From: Labrys sp. WJW
GTDB taxonomy: Bacteria; Pseudomonadota; Alphaproteobacteria; Rhizobiales; Labraceae
Assembly: GCF_001676615.1 (NCBI RefSeq)
Contig: NZ_LYXZ01000001.1
Coordinates: forward strand, 1 to 64,000
Reading direction: 5' to 3'
DNA: 64,000 nt
Positions 36,459 through 45,460 of this stretch are shown piece by piece. A program made the position numbers and the translations under genes. Position 1 is the stretch's first letter. Each line of letters opens with the position of its first letter. The notes under the pieces were generated by a model that saw only the letters and a program-made list of their open reading frames with translations, searched no databases and was not told the origin of the DNA.

Positions 36459-37409
36459 TCAGGGCGAAGCCTGCAGAGTATGGGCCGTAAAGCCGCGGCG
36501 CGGCAAGCGTTCCTGCGTCTCCACCGCCGGCAGCGGCATCTTCAGCTCAGGCGTCTCCTGCGCGGAACGACGGGCATCGCGCGGCGCCATGCTGAACTGG
36601 CGGCTGAAGCTGCGGGAGAAATGCGAGACGTTCTTGAAGCCGACCTGATAGGCGATCTCCGAGACCGTGAGGCGTCCCCCCGGATCGGCCACGAGCAGTT
36701 CATAGGCCCGCTGCAGGCGCCTGAGCTGCATGAACTGGCTCACAGTGGTGTCGTCGTCGTTGAACAGGCTGTAGAGATAGCTCAGCGAGATCCTGCTGCT
36801 GGCGGCGATCTTGCGGGGCGTCAGCTCCTGGTCGCCGAGATTCTTCTCGATGAACTCGAAGATGCGTCGGCGCAGATGGTAGCGCGCATTGCGGACATCG
36901 ACGGTCGAACCGCGGTCCTCCGCGCCGATGGCGAGGGCTACGAAACTGAAGATCTCGGTGGCGAGCGCTTCGGGATTGGGCGGCGGGCAATCGACGAAGA
37001 CCTCTGCGACGCTGCGCAGCAGATCCACCATGAGGCGCGTCATCTGCACATTGGCGCCGAAGCGGCGGCCGATGTGGTCGTCGACCGATGTCAGCCGTCC
37101 CCGCAATTCCAGCACGGGAATGCGCAGGATCATGAGCGTGGTATTCGCCTGCGCGGCGAATTCGTGAAACTCCATCTGGCTGAGCAGTACATATTCTCCT
37201 GCCCCGACACTGCCCGTACGACCGGCCTGCGCATAGTGCAGCCTCCCGCTCAGGGGAACCAGGAGCATGTAGCAGGCCTCGCCTGCGCCTTTGGCCGGCT
37301 CGCAGTGACTGACCCGCTCTCCCTCGGCCTGCGTGATTTCCAACGTGAGCCGGCCGATATGGATCGGCCGTGATGCCGCGGGTCGCGTGCGGATGGCAGG
37401 ATGATGCAT
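36459..37409 (-). CDS. AraC-family transcriptional regulator
   Basis: The 316-residue protein has an N-terminal cupin-like sensor (about 15-170, including GSVGAGEYVLLSQMEFHEF, as in FeaR/AraC_binding_2 proteins) and two C-terminal helix-turn-helices (about 205-295, with PRKIAASSRISLSYLYSLF and VSEIAYQVGFKNVSHFSRSF). FeaR-type proteins control aromatic amine oxidation, so an amine-linked signal is plausible. It is convergent with the kinase pair and probably activates neighbouring genes through the repeated boxes before 34255. Confidence 0.88.
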   Translation of the reverse strand: MHHPAIRTRPAASRPIHIGRLTLEITQAEGERVSHCEPAKGAGEACYMLLVPLSGRLHYAQAGRTGSVGAGEYVLLSQMEFHEFAAQANTTLMILRIPVLELRGRLTSVDDHIGRRFGANVQMTRLMVDLLRSVAEVFVDCPPPNPEALATEIFSFVALAIGAEDRGSTVDVRNARYHLRRRIFEFIEKNLGDQELTPRKIAASSRISLSYLYSLFNDDDTTVSQFMQLRRLQRAYELLVADPGGRLTVSEIAYQVGFKNVSHFSRSFSRQFSMAPRDARRSAQETPELKMPLPAVETQERLPRRGFTAHTLQASP

Positions 37410-37520
37410 GAGGTGGCCCCGTTCCGTCTGTCTGGATGATGTTCGGTCTTGTTATGGCTGGCCGGCAATCTGGTGATGACCGGGCCTGTCAGCGGCTCTG
37501 CGGCCACCTGGCGTGGAGGG

Positions 37521-38390
37521 TCAGCGTGTCCCCTCCCCGGTATTCTCGCTTCGCGGACCGGCGACGATCACCTCGGTGCCGGCCTCCTTGAGGCCACCGG
37601 CGAGCGAGCCTTGCGGCTGCCGATCGGTGACCAGGCGGTCGATCGCATCCCAGCGCGAGCAGATGGCGACCGCGAGCTGATCGAATTTGGCGTGATCGGC
37701 CACCACGATCGCCTCGGCCGCACGCTGGACCATGGCGGCGTAGACGGCGCCGGCTTCCTCGTCGGCATCATAGATGCCGCGGGCGCCCAGGCCCGTGGCC
37801 CCGACGATGGCGCGATTGGCCTCGTAGCCATTGATGCTGGCGATGGTCTGCGATCCCAACAGATAGCCTTCGCTGGCGTGGAGGCGGCCGGCACAGAACA
37901 GCACGCGGATGGTCGGATTGGTGCCGAGCGCCATTGCGGCGGCGAAGTCATGGGTGATGACGGTGATGTCGCGGTTGCGCGCGGCCAGGAAGCGGGCAAC
38001 GTGATAGGTGGTGGTGCCGCCGCCCAGCATCAGCACTTCCTTGGGCAGGATCATGGCCGAGACGGCGGCGGCGATGGCCTCGCGCTCGGCAATCATCACA
38101 TGGCGACGGTCGCTGCGCGAGGGTTCGTGGGCGAAGGGCCGGGAAGCACCGCCATAGGTGCGGTTGATCAGGCCCTGTTCATGCAGTTCGAGCAGGTCGC
38201 GCCGGATGGTCTCGCCGGAGACACCGAGGGCAGCGGCAAGTTCCGAGGCCCTCAAGGTCGGCGCAGCGGAAAGCTGGGCGATGATGCGTTGCTGGCGCAC
38301 TTCCTTGGAAAGCCGGTCCCGCTCCTGGTTCGGCTGAGCCGAGCGGGGATATCTGTCTTCCTTCTCCGCGGACGGCGCATCGCTTGCCAT
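37521..38390 (-). CDS. DeoR-family transcriptional regulator
   Basis: The product has 289 residues from the start at 38390 (GGTGGGG about 8 nt upstream); ATG 38447 would add 19. The N-terminal DeoR helix-turn-helix (RQQRIIAQLSAAPTLRASELAAALGVSGETIRRDLLELHEQG, cited as landmark from about residue 31) is followed by the typical GGASRPF wing and an effector domain of the sugar-phosphate-isomerase fold (LMLGGGTTTYHVARFL, GLGARGIYDADEEAGAVYAAMVQRAAE, VVADHAKFD). Phosphorylated metabolites are the usual ligands, which would fit a locus of small-molecule kinases. It is divergent from the PLP enzyme at 38741. Confidence 0.88.
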   Translation of the reverse strand: MASDAPSAEKEDRYPRSAQPNQERDRLSKEVRQQRIIAQLSAAPTLRASELAAALGVSGETIRRDLLELHEQGLINRTYGGASRPFAHEPSRSDRRHVMIAEREAIAAAVSAMILPKEVLMLGGGTTTYHVARFLAARNRDITVITHDFAAAMALGTNPTIRVLFCAGRLHASEGYLLGSQTIASINGYEANRAIVGATGLGARGIYDADEEAGAVYAAMVQRAAEAIVVADHAKFDQLAVAICSRWDAIDRLVTDRQPQGSLAGGLKEAGTEVIVAGPRSENTGEGTR

Positions 38391-38740
38391 CGATAACCCC
38401 ACCAATTGGCGTCGCTGCTGGAAAGGGGACTTGGCGTCCTCTTCCATGATCTTGTTCCGATAAATGTGGAATGTCCACAAAAAATGCGGAACTTTCCTCA
38501 CATCCACATAATACCGCCTTCCCGCGACCGCTTGCTTTCTTGACCAAATGGATAAAATCCATGTCGGTTTTCGTATAGTTTTCTGGGTACAGTGGAACTG
38601 GATGTCGATATTCTTCAAATTGTGTGCTGAGCGTGTTTGACGATTGTGGAACCTCACACACAATTCGATGGTGGTTGCAAAGTTGCGCATCTCCTCGGCG
38701 AGATGTCGGCCAGCCCATCGAAACCCGTCCGGACCCTGCC
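38391..38740. promoter_or_regulatory. Divergent regulatory region with several inverted repeats
   Basis: These 350 bp separate the DeoR gene and the PLP enzyme. They are AT-rich and contain TGTGGA-ATG-TCCACA (38465-38479), ATGGAT-AAA-ATCCAT (38548-38562), and TCAAATTGTGTG (38614-38625) that can pair with CACACAATTCGA (about 38655-38668). These are good candidate DeoR operators controlling both directions. A -35-like TTGACC is at 38540-38545, but no -10 box at proper spacing was found. No coding sequence is supported. Confidence 0.55.
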
Positions 38741-40081
38741 ATGCAGATCGAGAAGGAAATCCTCGCCCTCAACGCCTATGACCCACAGGCGGCCGAACCG
38801 AGCGACGAGCAGGCGCGCCGCGCCGTGGAGCGGCGCCTGGGTGCTTTCGGGCATGGCGCCGTGCTGTTCTATCGCGAGCCCATCGAGGCGGTGAGCGCCG
38901 AGGGCGTGTGGATCCAGGGGGCGGACGGCAGGCGCTATCTCGACGTCTACAACAATGTGCCATCGGTAGGGCATTGCCATCCGCGCGTGGTCGAGGCGAT
39001 CCGGCACCAGGTCGGCACGCTGAACATCCACACGCGCTATCTCAATGCGGTGGTCGACAGCTATGCCGAGCGCCTGCTGGCGACCCTGCCCGCCCCGATC
39101 GGCAATGTGGTTCTCACCTGCACCGGCAGCGAGGCCAACGACCTGGCCTTGCGCGTCGCCCAGGCAGCCACCGGCGGCACGGGTTTCATCGTCTCCGAGA
39201 TGGCCTATCACGGCAACACGGCGGCGGTGACCGACATCTCGCCGTCGTCGCGACCCGGCCGGCCGCTCGCGCCGCATGTACGCACCGTCCCCGCTCCGGA
39301 CAGCTATCGCAAGCCGGACGAGCATCCCGGCGAGGCCATGGCTGCCGCCGTGACCGCGGCAATCGCGGACATGGCGGACAAGGGCATCCGCTTTGCCGGC
39401 ATGATCGCCGACACCATCTTCTCGAGCGATGGCGTCCATGCCGATCCGCCCGGCCTGCTGGCACCGGTCATCGCCGCCGTACACGCCCAGGGCGGCCTCT
39501 TCATCGCCGACGAAGTCCAGCCGGGTTTCGGGCGCACCGGCGATGCTCTCTGGGGCTTTCAGCGGCACGGCATCGTCCCCGACATCGTCACCATGGGCAA
39601 GCCGATGGGCAACGGTTTCCCCATGGGCGGCATGGCGCTGAGCCCAGACCTGCTCACCGCCTTCAATGCCCGCGACAAATATTTCAACACCTTCGGCGGC
39701 AATCCCGTAGCCGCCGCCGCCGGCCTCGCCGTGCTCGACGTTATCAGCGACGAAGGTCTGATCGAGAATGCCCGCGATGTCGGCCGCTATCTGCGCGACA
39801 GCCTGCGGGAGATCGCCAATCGCCATCTTGCCATCGGCGAAGTGCGCGGCGCGGGCCTGTTCATCGGCCTGGAATTCGTCACCGACCGCGAAAGCAAGAC
39901 ACCGGCGCCGGAAACGGCCAGCGCCATGATCAACGGGCTGCGCGAGCGCGGTGTCCTGATCGGCGCCGCCGGCGCCTATGGCAACACTTTGAAGATCCGC
40001 CCGCCCCTCTGTTTCGCCCGGGAGCATGCCGACGCCTTCGTCGACCATTGTGACGCCGTGCTGCGCCGGATCCAAGGCTAG
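38741..40081 (+). CDS. Class III PLP enzyme, amine-phosphate phospho-lyase type (paralogue)
   Basis: The product has 446 residues and is clearly paralogous to the product of 17189: [57 protein letters not shown] Asp at about 257 in [12 protein letters not shown] and Lys at about 287 in MGKPMGNG. It has about 25 extra N-terminal residues. As in the AGXT2-like subgroup, it may eliminate ammonia and phosphate from an amino-alcohol phosphate supplied by the kinases at 34255 and 35208, or act as an ordinary transaminase. It is divergent from the DeoR gene. Confidence 0.78.
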   Translation: MQIEKEILALNAYDPQAAEPSDEQARRAVERRLGAFGHGAVLFYREPIEAVSAEGVWIQGADGRRYLDVYNNVPSVGHCHPRVVEAIRHQVGTLNIHTRYLNAVVDSYAERLLATLPAPIGNVVLTCTGSEANDLALRVAQAATGGTGFIVSEMAYHGNTAAVTDISPSSRPGRPLAPHVRTVPAPDSYRKPDEHPGEAMAAAVTAAIADMADKGIRFAGMIADTIFSSDGVHADPPGLLAPVIAAVHAQGGLFIADEVQPGFGRTGDALWGFQRHGIVPDIVTMGKPMGNGFPMGGMALSPDLLTAFNARDKYFNTFGGNPVAAAAGLAVLDVISDEGLIENARDVGRYLRDSLREIANRHLAIGEVRGAGLFIGLEFVTDRESKTPAPETASAMINGLRERGVLIGAAGAYGNTLKIRPPLCFAREHADAFVDHCDAVLRRIQG

Positions 40082-40154
40082 AAAAGCGGTTTCGCGGCCC
40101 TATCGGCGGGCCGGATCGGCGCAAAACCGGCCTGCAAGGACTCGCAGGCAGCGT

Positions 40155-40258
40155 TAGAGCATCGCGCCGAAAAGTGGGTAGCGGTTTTCGGCAAAAAAGA
40201 TGCGGCAACAAGGAATTTCAGCATCGAGCCTGATTCAGAAATCAGGTTCGATGCTGTA
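40155..40258 (+). repeat. Dispersed intergenic repeat, copy 2
   Basis: This is the counterpart, in opposite orientation, of the repeat at 1-98. It contains GCATCGCGCCGAAAAGTGGG, GGTTTTCGGCAAAA and a strong hairpin, AGCATCGAGCCTGAT (40220-40234) with ATCAGGTTCGATGCT (40241-40255), one mismatch pair aside. It lies just after the PLP gene and could serve as its terminator. The two copies bracket about 40 kb. Confidence 0.85.
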
Positions 40259-40322
40259 GGCCTCACTTACTCCACACCGGGGTGATCACATTTGTGCAGC
40301 CACGGTTGAGTAGGAGCGAGTC

Positions 40323-40847
40323 ATGCATAGTTCGTCTCTCGTCACGATCTTGTCGTTGTCGCTTGCGGCAGCGACATCGGCATCTGCCCAGATGCTCGGC
40401 GAGAAATACACGCGATATCCCGACCAGCCTGCCTGCACGCTTTTCGTCTCCCTCGACAAGATCAAGGCAGGGCGTCCGCTTCCCTCCGATTGCATCAAGC
40501 TGCGGCGATTCCAGAAGGTGACCTATCAGCGCAATGTCGGCGGTTACGAAGTCGTCGATGTCGGTGGCCGCATCTATTTCACCTTCGGAAACTGCAATTA
40601 TGCCGGCAATACCAGCCCTTCTAAGAGTTGCTTCACCTTCAGGTCCAACGCCGCGGACATGAAGGCCGACGACGTCAAATCCGCCGAACGCAAGGCCGCT
40701 GACACCAAGCGGCGGCTGGACAAATGCCTGAGACAGGAAGCGCCGGCTCGCCCCGGCGAGCGGAAGGCTGCACCTCAAAGCTGCATGCCACTCGCTGCAA
40801 CCTACAGGAACGACAAGATGAATCTGGATCGAATTCGCGCCCAATAG
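40323..40847 (+). CDS. Small secreted protein of unknown function
   Basis: The 174-residue product starts with a Sec signal peptide (SSLVTILSLSLAAATSASAQ, cleavage near residue 23). The mature part has six or so Cys (CTLF, DCIK, GNCNY, KSCFTF, KCLRQ, QSCMP), suggesting periplasmic disulfides. It also has a basic, possibly helical, segment at about 118-140 (KADDVKSAERKAADTKRRLDK). I do not recognise a family. GAGCGAG is the nearest ribosome-site-like sequence. No partner gene is evident; it lies just upstream of the Hpt gene on the same strand. Confidence 0.7.
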   Translation: MHSSSLVTILSLSLAAATSASAQMLGEKYTRYPDQPACTLFVSLDKIKAGRPLPSDCIKLRRFQKVTYQRNVGGYEVVDVGGRIYFTFGNCNYAGNTSPSKSCFTFRSNAADMKADDVKSAERKAADTKRRLDKCLRQEAPARPGERKAAPQSCMPLAATYRNDKMNLDRIRAQ

Positions 40848-40905
40848 ATTGTGTGCTGCACATGCCGCCCGGCGCTGTAGGATGGATGCGGTTCTTTTCG
40901 GACAC

Positions 40906-40922
40906 AGGAGGCTTCGATTATT
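40906..40922 (+). promoter_or_regulatory. AGGAGG ribosome site in front of tandem ATT codons
   Basis: AGGAGG (40906-40911) is a perfect Shine-Dalgarno sequence. In the Hpt frame it is followed only by ATT codons at 40917 and 40920, with spacings of 5 and 8 nt. No ATG, GTG or TTG in this frame lies between the upstream in-frame stop (40878-40880) and the ATG at 41010, which is inside the Hpt domain. Confidence 0.7.
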
Positions 40923-41216
40923 GAAGATCCCATTGCGCGCCTGCGGCTGCGGTTCGTCGAACGCGCGCAAGGGCAACTCGCCGCCCTGAAGACGCTTGCC
41001 GGAGATCCAATGCCGATTCCTCCGGAAAAACAAGCGGATCTGGTCAAGATCGTGCATTCGCTGTCAGGCGCCGCTGGCACTTTCGGGTTTCCCGAAATAA
41101 GCCGCTGCGCATTCGAGCTCGAAACGGCCCTCACGGCACCCGAGGGCACGGATCCAGCGGCCGCTCACCGGCTGCTCGCCCGGCTTATCGCCGAGCTCGA
41201 AGTTGCTTTGGCCTGA
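40920..41216 (+). CDS. Stand-alone Hpt phosphotransfer protein, probable ATT start
   Basis: The 98-residue product has an Hpt four-helix pattern: RLRLRFVERAQGQLAALKTL, then the phospho-accepting His46 in VKIVHSLSGAAGTFGF, then FELETAL and a final helix. The first helix lies upstream of the only ATG (41010), so translation must start earlier; ATT at 40920 or 40917 behind AGGAGG is the best choice. It would shuttle phosphate between the hybrid kinase at 47864 and the receiver proteins at 45457 and 47464. It is convergent with the glycosyltransferase, 16 bp away. Confidence 0.8.
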   Translation: MEDPIARLRLRFVERAQGQLAALKTLAGDPMPIPPEKQADLVKIVHSLSGAAGTFGFPEISRCAFELETALTAPEGTDPAAAHRLLARLIAELEVALA

Positions 41217-41232
41217 CGGGTGCCGCAAAGCG

Positions 41233-42660
41233 CTATTTGCGTGCCCCCGACAAGCCAGTCCTGGTCATCTCGCCCCAGTTCTGGTCGGCGCGCAGATATT
41301 GCCACCACCCCTTGATGCGCCAGAAATTGTTGAGCTGGCGGTAGCCGAAATTCTCGACCACGGCGGCCAGGGTCAGGATGGCGATGTCACGCGCTCGCGG
41401 AAAACGCTGCAGTTCCATTTCCTCCAGCACCAGGGACCCGACACTGACGCAGACGCCATAGACGAAGACCAGCGCGGCGAAGGCCAGCATATAGGGCGTG
41501 GAGAGGAAGCCGAGGAACCAGCTTACCGGAATCAGGACATAGCCCAGCACCTCGGCGATCGGCCCGAGCACGTCGACCACCAGGATGTGACCGAGGCCAA
41601 GGAAGCCTACGCGGCCATAACGCGGCCTGAACAGCATCGAGCGATAGCGAAAGAAACATTCGAGCGCGCCACGTTGCCAGCGCGAACGCTGCCGCCCGAG
41701 AACGCCGAGCGTCTCCGGTGCCTCGGTCCAACATACCGGTTCGGGAATGAACTGGATGCGGTAGGCCCGTCCGGCATCGATCATGTGGCGATGTAGCTTG
41801 ATGACGAGATCGAGATCCTCGCCCATCGAACCCTTGGTGAAGCCGCCGACGGCGACGACTTCGGCGCGGCGAAACACGCCGAAGGCACCGGAGACCAGCA
41901 TCAGGGTATTGATACGGCTCCAGGCCAGCCGCGCCATCAGGAAGGCCCGCAGATATTCGACGATCTGGAACAGCGGCAGCCAGCGCGCGGGCAGCTTCAC
42001 CTCCTGGACCCGGCCGCTTTCGATGCGCGAACCGTTGGCGATGCGGATGGTCCCCCCCACCGCGATCACACGCTCCGGATCTTCGATAAAGGGCTGCACG
42101 GCGCGCATCAGCGCATCCGGCTCCAGGATCGAGTCCCCGTCGATGACGCAGAAGACCGGAGCCCGGCAGACATTGATGCCGGCATTCTGCGCATCCGCCT
42201 TGCCGCCGTTCTCCTTGTCGACCACGAACAGCCTTTCGTTCATGGGCGAGGAGTAGAGGCCACGGATCGGCTTGTGCTTGAGGGCGTCTTCATGCGGCCG
42301 CTGGAACTTCACCAGCCGAAAGCCCTCGATCAGACGCTGCAATGTCTGGTCCTTGGAGCCGTCATTGACCACCACGACCTCGAAATTGGGATATTCGAGT
42401 GCCAGCATCGAATGGACGCTCTCGACGATGTTCATTTCCTCATTGTAGGCAGGCACGATCAGGGCGATGGGCGGCGCGATATCGGCATAGCGATGCCATA
42501 ACAGGGCCGAGCGCGTAACGGGCGGCCGCCGCGAAAGCGCATAGGCGGCCACCAAAAGCTGCAGCAGATAGACCAGCGTCTGAATCAGGCCCAGGGCAAT
42601 GATGAGCCAGGCGAGAATGCCCGCCCCTACGGTAGCGTAGTGAGACCAGTCCGACATCAT
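41233..42660 (-). CDS. Processive family 2 membrane glycosyltransferase
   Basis: The 475-residue product has an N-terminal membrane segment (10-42), a GT-A domain with IALIVPAYNEE, VVNDGSKD, the DxD motif VIDGDS (Asp174, Asp176), the catalytic GEDLDLV (Glu281, Asp282) and QRSRW (324-328), then about four C-terminal membrane helices (about 345-440). These are the marks of processive synthases such as PgaC, NodC, hyaluronan or cellulose synthase. It would polymerise and pass a beta-linked polysaccharide through the inner membrane. The sugar is unknown. Its start overlaps the HEAT gene stop (ATGA), so it is the last gene of the operon. Confidence 0.92.
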   Translation of the reverse strand: MMSDWSHYATVGAGILAWLIIALGLIQTLVYLLQLLVAAYALSRRPPVTRSALLWHRYADIAPPIALIVPAYNEEMNIVESVHSMLALEYPNFEVVVVNDGSKDQTLQRLIEGFRLVKFQRPHEDALKHKPIRGLYSSPMNERLFVVDKENGGKADAQNAGINVCRAPVFCVIDGDSILEPDALMRAVQPFIEDPERVIAVGGTIRIANGSRIESGRVQEVKLPARWLPLFQIVEYLRAFLMARLAWSRINTLMLVSGAFGVFRRAEVVAVGGFTKGSMGEDLDLVIKLHRHMIDAGRAYRIQFIPEPVCWTEAPETLGVLGRQRSRWQRGALECFFRYRSMLFRPRYGRVGFLGLGHILVVDVLGPIAEVLGYVLIPVSWFLGFLSTPYMLAFAALVFVYGVCVSVGSLVLEEMELQRFPRARDIAILTLAAVVENFGYRQLNNFWRIKGWWQYLRADQNWGEMTRTGLSGARK

Positions 42661-43694
42661 GCAGGTCCTTCCGCGAGAACGAGCGAGGCCATGCGCTGGC
42701 GGAGGGAGGTCTCACCCGCGGCGACTTCGCGCAACCTGTCCTCGCCCAAGCGCGGGATACCCCGCATGGCCTTTGCTGCCGTATAGCTGACCATCCAGAT
42801 CTCGTCGTCGAGGAGAGCGACCAGAGGCGCGACGAAATCCGGCAACCCCAGGCGACCGGCGGCTTCGGCGGCCTCGGCCCGGACGCTCCAGTCGCCATGG
42901 GCCATGGCCTCGGTGAGAACGGGTATGGCATCGGGATGCCCGAGCAATCCCAAGGCCCGGACAGCCGCAGCCGCGACGTCGGGAATGGCCTCTCTGGCTG
43001 CCCGCTGGAAGAGGTCGTTGAGCCGGTGATCGCCTGTCCGCGCCAGCGCCTCGATCGCGGCAGACTTGACGAAGGCCGTGGTATCGGGACGGGCGATATG
43101 GGCCTTCAACTCGTCGAAACGATCGGCGGGCAGACGCCGGAACAAATCGACCAGGCGCCGCGAGCGCTGGCCGGTCAGGCCGATGTGGCGCAAGACGGTG
43201 TCGAGTGGAGGCAGTGCGCCGAGGTCGCAAAGAGCGATCGCAGCCGCAAAACGGACCTCCCGCGAGCGATCCCGTTCCAGGGCCATCTGCAGCGCGGCCG
43301 TCGTGTCGTTCCCTTTGAACTTGGCCAGCATCTCGGCGGCATGAATGCGCGCGGCAGCGTTGCCCTTGCGGAGCTGGCGACCTGCCTCGGCAGGTAGTCC
43401 GCACTCGGCGAAAAGCGCGATGACCGCATCATGCTCGTCTCCCCGCAACAGGGCCAGGAATTCGAAACCCGCATCCAGGGCCACGCGCGGCGGGACGCCG
43501 GCTATCACTCGCTTCAGCGCTTCGCGATCGCGGTCGTGGGAGAAGGTGATCAATGCCCTGAGCACGTTCTGGCCGGATTGTGCCTCGGCTGCCTTCCGGC
43601 GCTGCTTGAGCATGCGCCGAAGGATCAGGATGCCCATGACCAGGAGTGACAAGAGGCTCAGGACAATCGAAATGGACCATATCAGCCAGAGCAT
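42657..43694 (-). CDS. Membrane-anchored HEAT-repeat protein
   Basis: The 345-residue product has a single N-terminal membrane helix (LWLIWSISIVLSLLSLLVMGILIL), a basic stretch, and about seven HEAT-like helical repeats. Examples are GNAAARIHAAEMLAKFKGNDTTAALQMALERD, REVRFAAAIALCDLGALPPL, FVKSAAIEALARTGDHRLNDLFQRA, and WSVRAEAAEAAGRLGLPDFVAPLVALL (partial landmarks). It probably scaffolds the synthase on the cytoplasmic side, given that it is sandwiched between the outer-membrane barrel gene (2 bp away) and the glycosyltransferase (overlapping). Confidence 0.88.
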   Translation of the reverse strand: MLWLIWSISIVLSLLSLLVMGILILRRMLKQRRKAAEAQSGQNVLRALITFSHDRDREALKRVIAGVPPRVALDAGFEFLALLRGDEHDAVIALFAECGLPAEAGRQLRKGNAAARIHAAEMLAKFKGNDTTAALQMALERDRSREVRFAAAIALCDLGALPPLDTVLRHIGLTGQRSRRLVDLFRRLPADRFDELKAHIARPDTTAFVKSAAIEALARTGDHRLNDLFQRAAREAIPDVAAAAVRALGLLGHPDAIPVLTEAMAHGDWSVRAEAAEAAGRLGLPDFVAPLVALLDDEIWMVSYTAAKAMRGIPRLGEDRLREVAAGETSLRQRMASLVLAEGPA

Positions 43695-43696
43695 GA

Positions 43697-45460
43697 TCAG
43701 AACCGGGCAGTCAGGCCAAGACCGAAGGTGTTGCGATCGAACGCTCGCCGCCTTTCATGGGCGAAGCTGGCCCGCAGCGTCAGGTCGTCGGTCAGATCAT
43801 AGGCAGCCCCACCGAAGACGGAGCGGGTTGGCACCAGCGAGCCGTCGGAAATCTCGGGAGCATCGGCATAGCCCGCGAACAGCGACAATCGAGGCGTCAC
43901 CACCACATCCGCCCGAAGCACATAGCCGTCGGCCCGGGTATCGGCATCATCGCGCGCATGGACCCAGCGGGCCGACAGGCCGAGACGGCCATCGAAGACA
44001 TAACCCTGGATCCAGGGCGAAATCGTCGTCACCCGCGTGTCTGCGAAATCATCATAGCGGGCATCGACATTGAGAAACAGCGGGCCGACGCCATTCGTGC
44101 GGGAAACCGCCTGCCAGGAAGCACCGGCGCCGACGGAATAGCGGGCCAGGAAATCCGCGCTCGGTGTCGCGGCCACCAGGGCATAGGCCGAAAACCGGGA
44201 GGAGAAAGCATGGTCGATACGTCCTTCGACCTGTACGTCCGTCTGTCCGAAACGCGTGGCGAGGCGGGTCTTGCCCGATAAGGTGGTGCTGGGCGTCAGG
44301 CGGTAGGACAGGCCGACGATGCTGTCCGTCCAGTTTCCCTGGCCCGCCGTCAAGGCGCTGACCTCGCTGCCGATGTCGAAACGCCATTTGCGAGGCGGCG
44401 GCACGGCCAGCCTCTGCGCGATATCCTGCGAATTGGGCTCGATGGCCAAAGCCTGGCGATAGGCCTGCCGCGCCGCATCGTCATCGCCCTCTGCCCGGCT
44501 GATATCGCCAAGCCCCACCAGGGCCTCGCCGTTGCGAGGCTCCCGCGCCAGGACCTGGCGGTAGGCCTGGGCAGCGCGAACATGGTCGCCCTCAAGCATG
44601 GCGATCCGCCCCTCGAGGACAAGGGCTTCAGAATTGCCGGGTGCCTCGGTCAGAATGGCGTCGATACGGGCCCTGGCAAGCGCGACGTCGCCTTGCCAGA
44701 GGGCGAGCCGCACCTTGCCGAGCCTGGCGTCCAGCAAAGAGGACTTGATCCGCAGAGCCTCATCGAAAAAACGGTCCGCCTCGCCGAATTTCTGCTGGAA
44801 GCCCGCGACCAGGCCGAGTGCCACCAACACGTCCGTATTGCGCGGTGCCCGCTTGAGGGCATCGCGGTAGATCTGCTCGGCCTGGGCAAAACGCCCCGCA
44901 TTTCTGAGCTTCCGGCCCTTCTCCAGCAAGTCCGCAACGGGGTCCGGGCGCGGCTTGGATGGGGGAGGCTTGGACGGGTGAGAAGCCTTGGCGGGGCTGG
45001 GTTTTACGGGTCTGGCGGTCACCACCTGCTTCTTCGCCGCCTGCGCCTTGCGGAGATTGGCGAGGAGCTGGGCAAAATCGCCATTATCGGGATGCTCTTT
45101 CGCAAGCGGTTCGACGAGCCCGAGCGCCGCATCCAAATTCCCGGAGCGGAACTCGATTTCCGCGAGCCCGAACTTGGCATCCGCATAGGCGGGCGCGAGA
45201 GTGAGCGTCTTGGAGAAGGAGTCACGAGCAGCCGCGAGATCGTTACGGCCAAGCTCGACGAAGCCCAGTTGCACGAGAGCGTCGGTGTTATCGGGCTTTT
45301 GCGCCAATACACGCTTGAACAGGTCGGCAGCCTCGTCGAAATGCTGCTGCTGGCGGGCCTTCACGCCGGACGCATAGAGCTCGTCGGGCGTCTGGGCGGA
45401 CGCAGCCTGCCCCAGCGCCAGAAGGAGCGTCAATGCGACGGCGCCCGCCCGCCCCTTCAT
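43697..45460 (-). CDS. TPR plus YaiO-type outer-membrane beta-barrel protein
   Basis: The 587-residue protein has a signal peptide (MKGRAGAVALTLLLALGQAASA), two blocks of TPR repeats (about 25-140 and 180-335, e.g. NTDALVQLGFVELGRNDLAAARDSF and NGEALVGLGDISRAEGDDDAARQAY) separated by a Lys/Pro-rich linker, and a C-terminal YaiO-like barrel (about 355-587, ending GLGLTARF). The plan, periplasmic TPRs leading to an outer-membrane barrel, parallels PgaA, AlgK-AlgE and BcsC, so it is the likely export pore for the glycan made by the synthase. It overlaps the receiver gene by four bases. Confidence 0.9.
   Translation of the reverse strand: MKGRAGAVALTLLLALGQAASAQTPDELYASGVKARQQQHFDEAADLFKRVLAQKPDNTDALVQLGFVELGRNDLAAARDSFSKTLTLAPAYADAKFGLAEIEFRSGNLDAALGLVEPLAKEHPDNGDFAQLLANLRKAQAAKKQVVTARPVKPSPAKASHPSKPPPSKPRPDPVADLLEKGRKLRNAGRFAQAEQIYRDALKRAPRNTDVLVALGLVAGFQQKFGEADRFFDEALRIKSSLLDARLGKVRLALWQGDVALARARIDAILTEAPGNSEALVLEGRIAMLEGDHVRAAQAYRQVLAREPRNGEALVGLGDISRAEGDDDAARQAYRQALAIEPNSQDIAQRLAVPPPRKWRFDIGSEVSALTAGQGNWTDSIVGLSYRLTPSTTLSGKTRLATRFGQTDVQVEGRIDHAFSSRFSAYALVAATPSADFLARYSVGAGASWQAVSRTNGVGPLFLNVDARYDDFADTRVTTISPWIQGYVFDGRLGLSARWVHARDDADTRADGYVLRADVVVTPRLSLFAGYADAPEISDGSLVPTRSVFGGAAYDLTDDLTLRASFAHERRRAFDRNTFGLGLTARF

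Noticed and set aside
36351..37373. 340-codon plus-strand frame across the repeat and AraC gene
   Set aside because: It starts inside a non-coding palindromic element and runs antisense to a well-supported AraC regulator.
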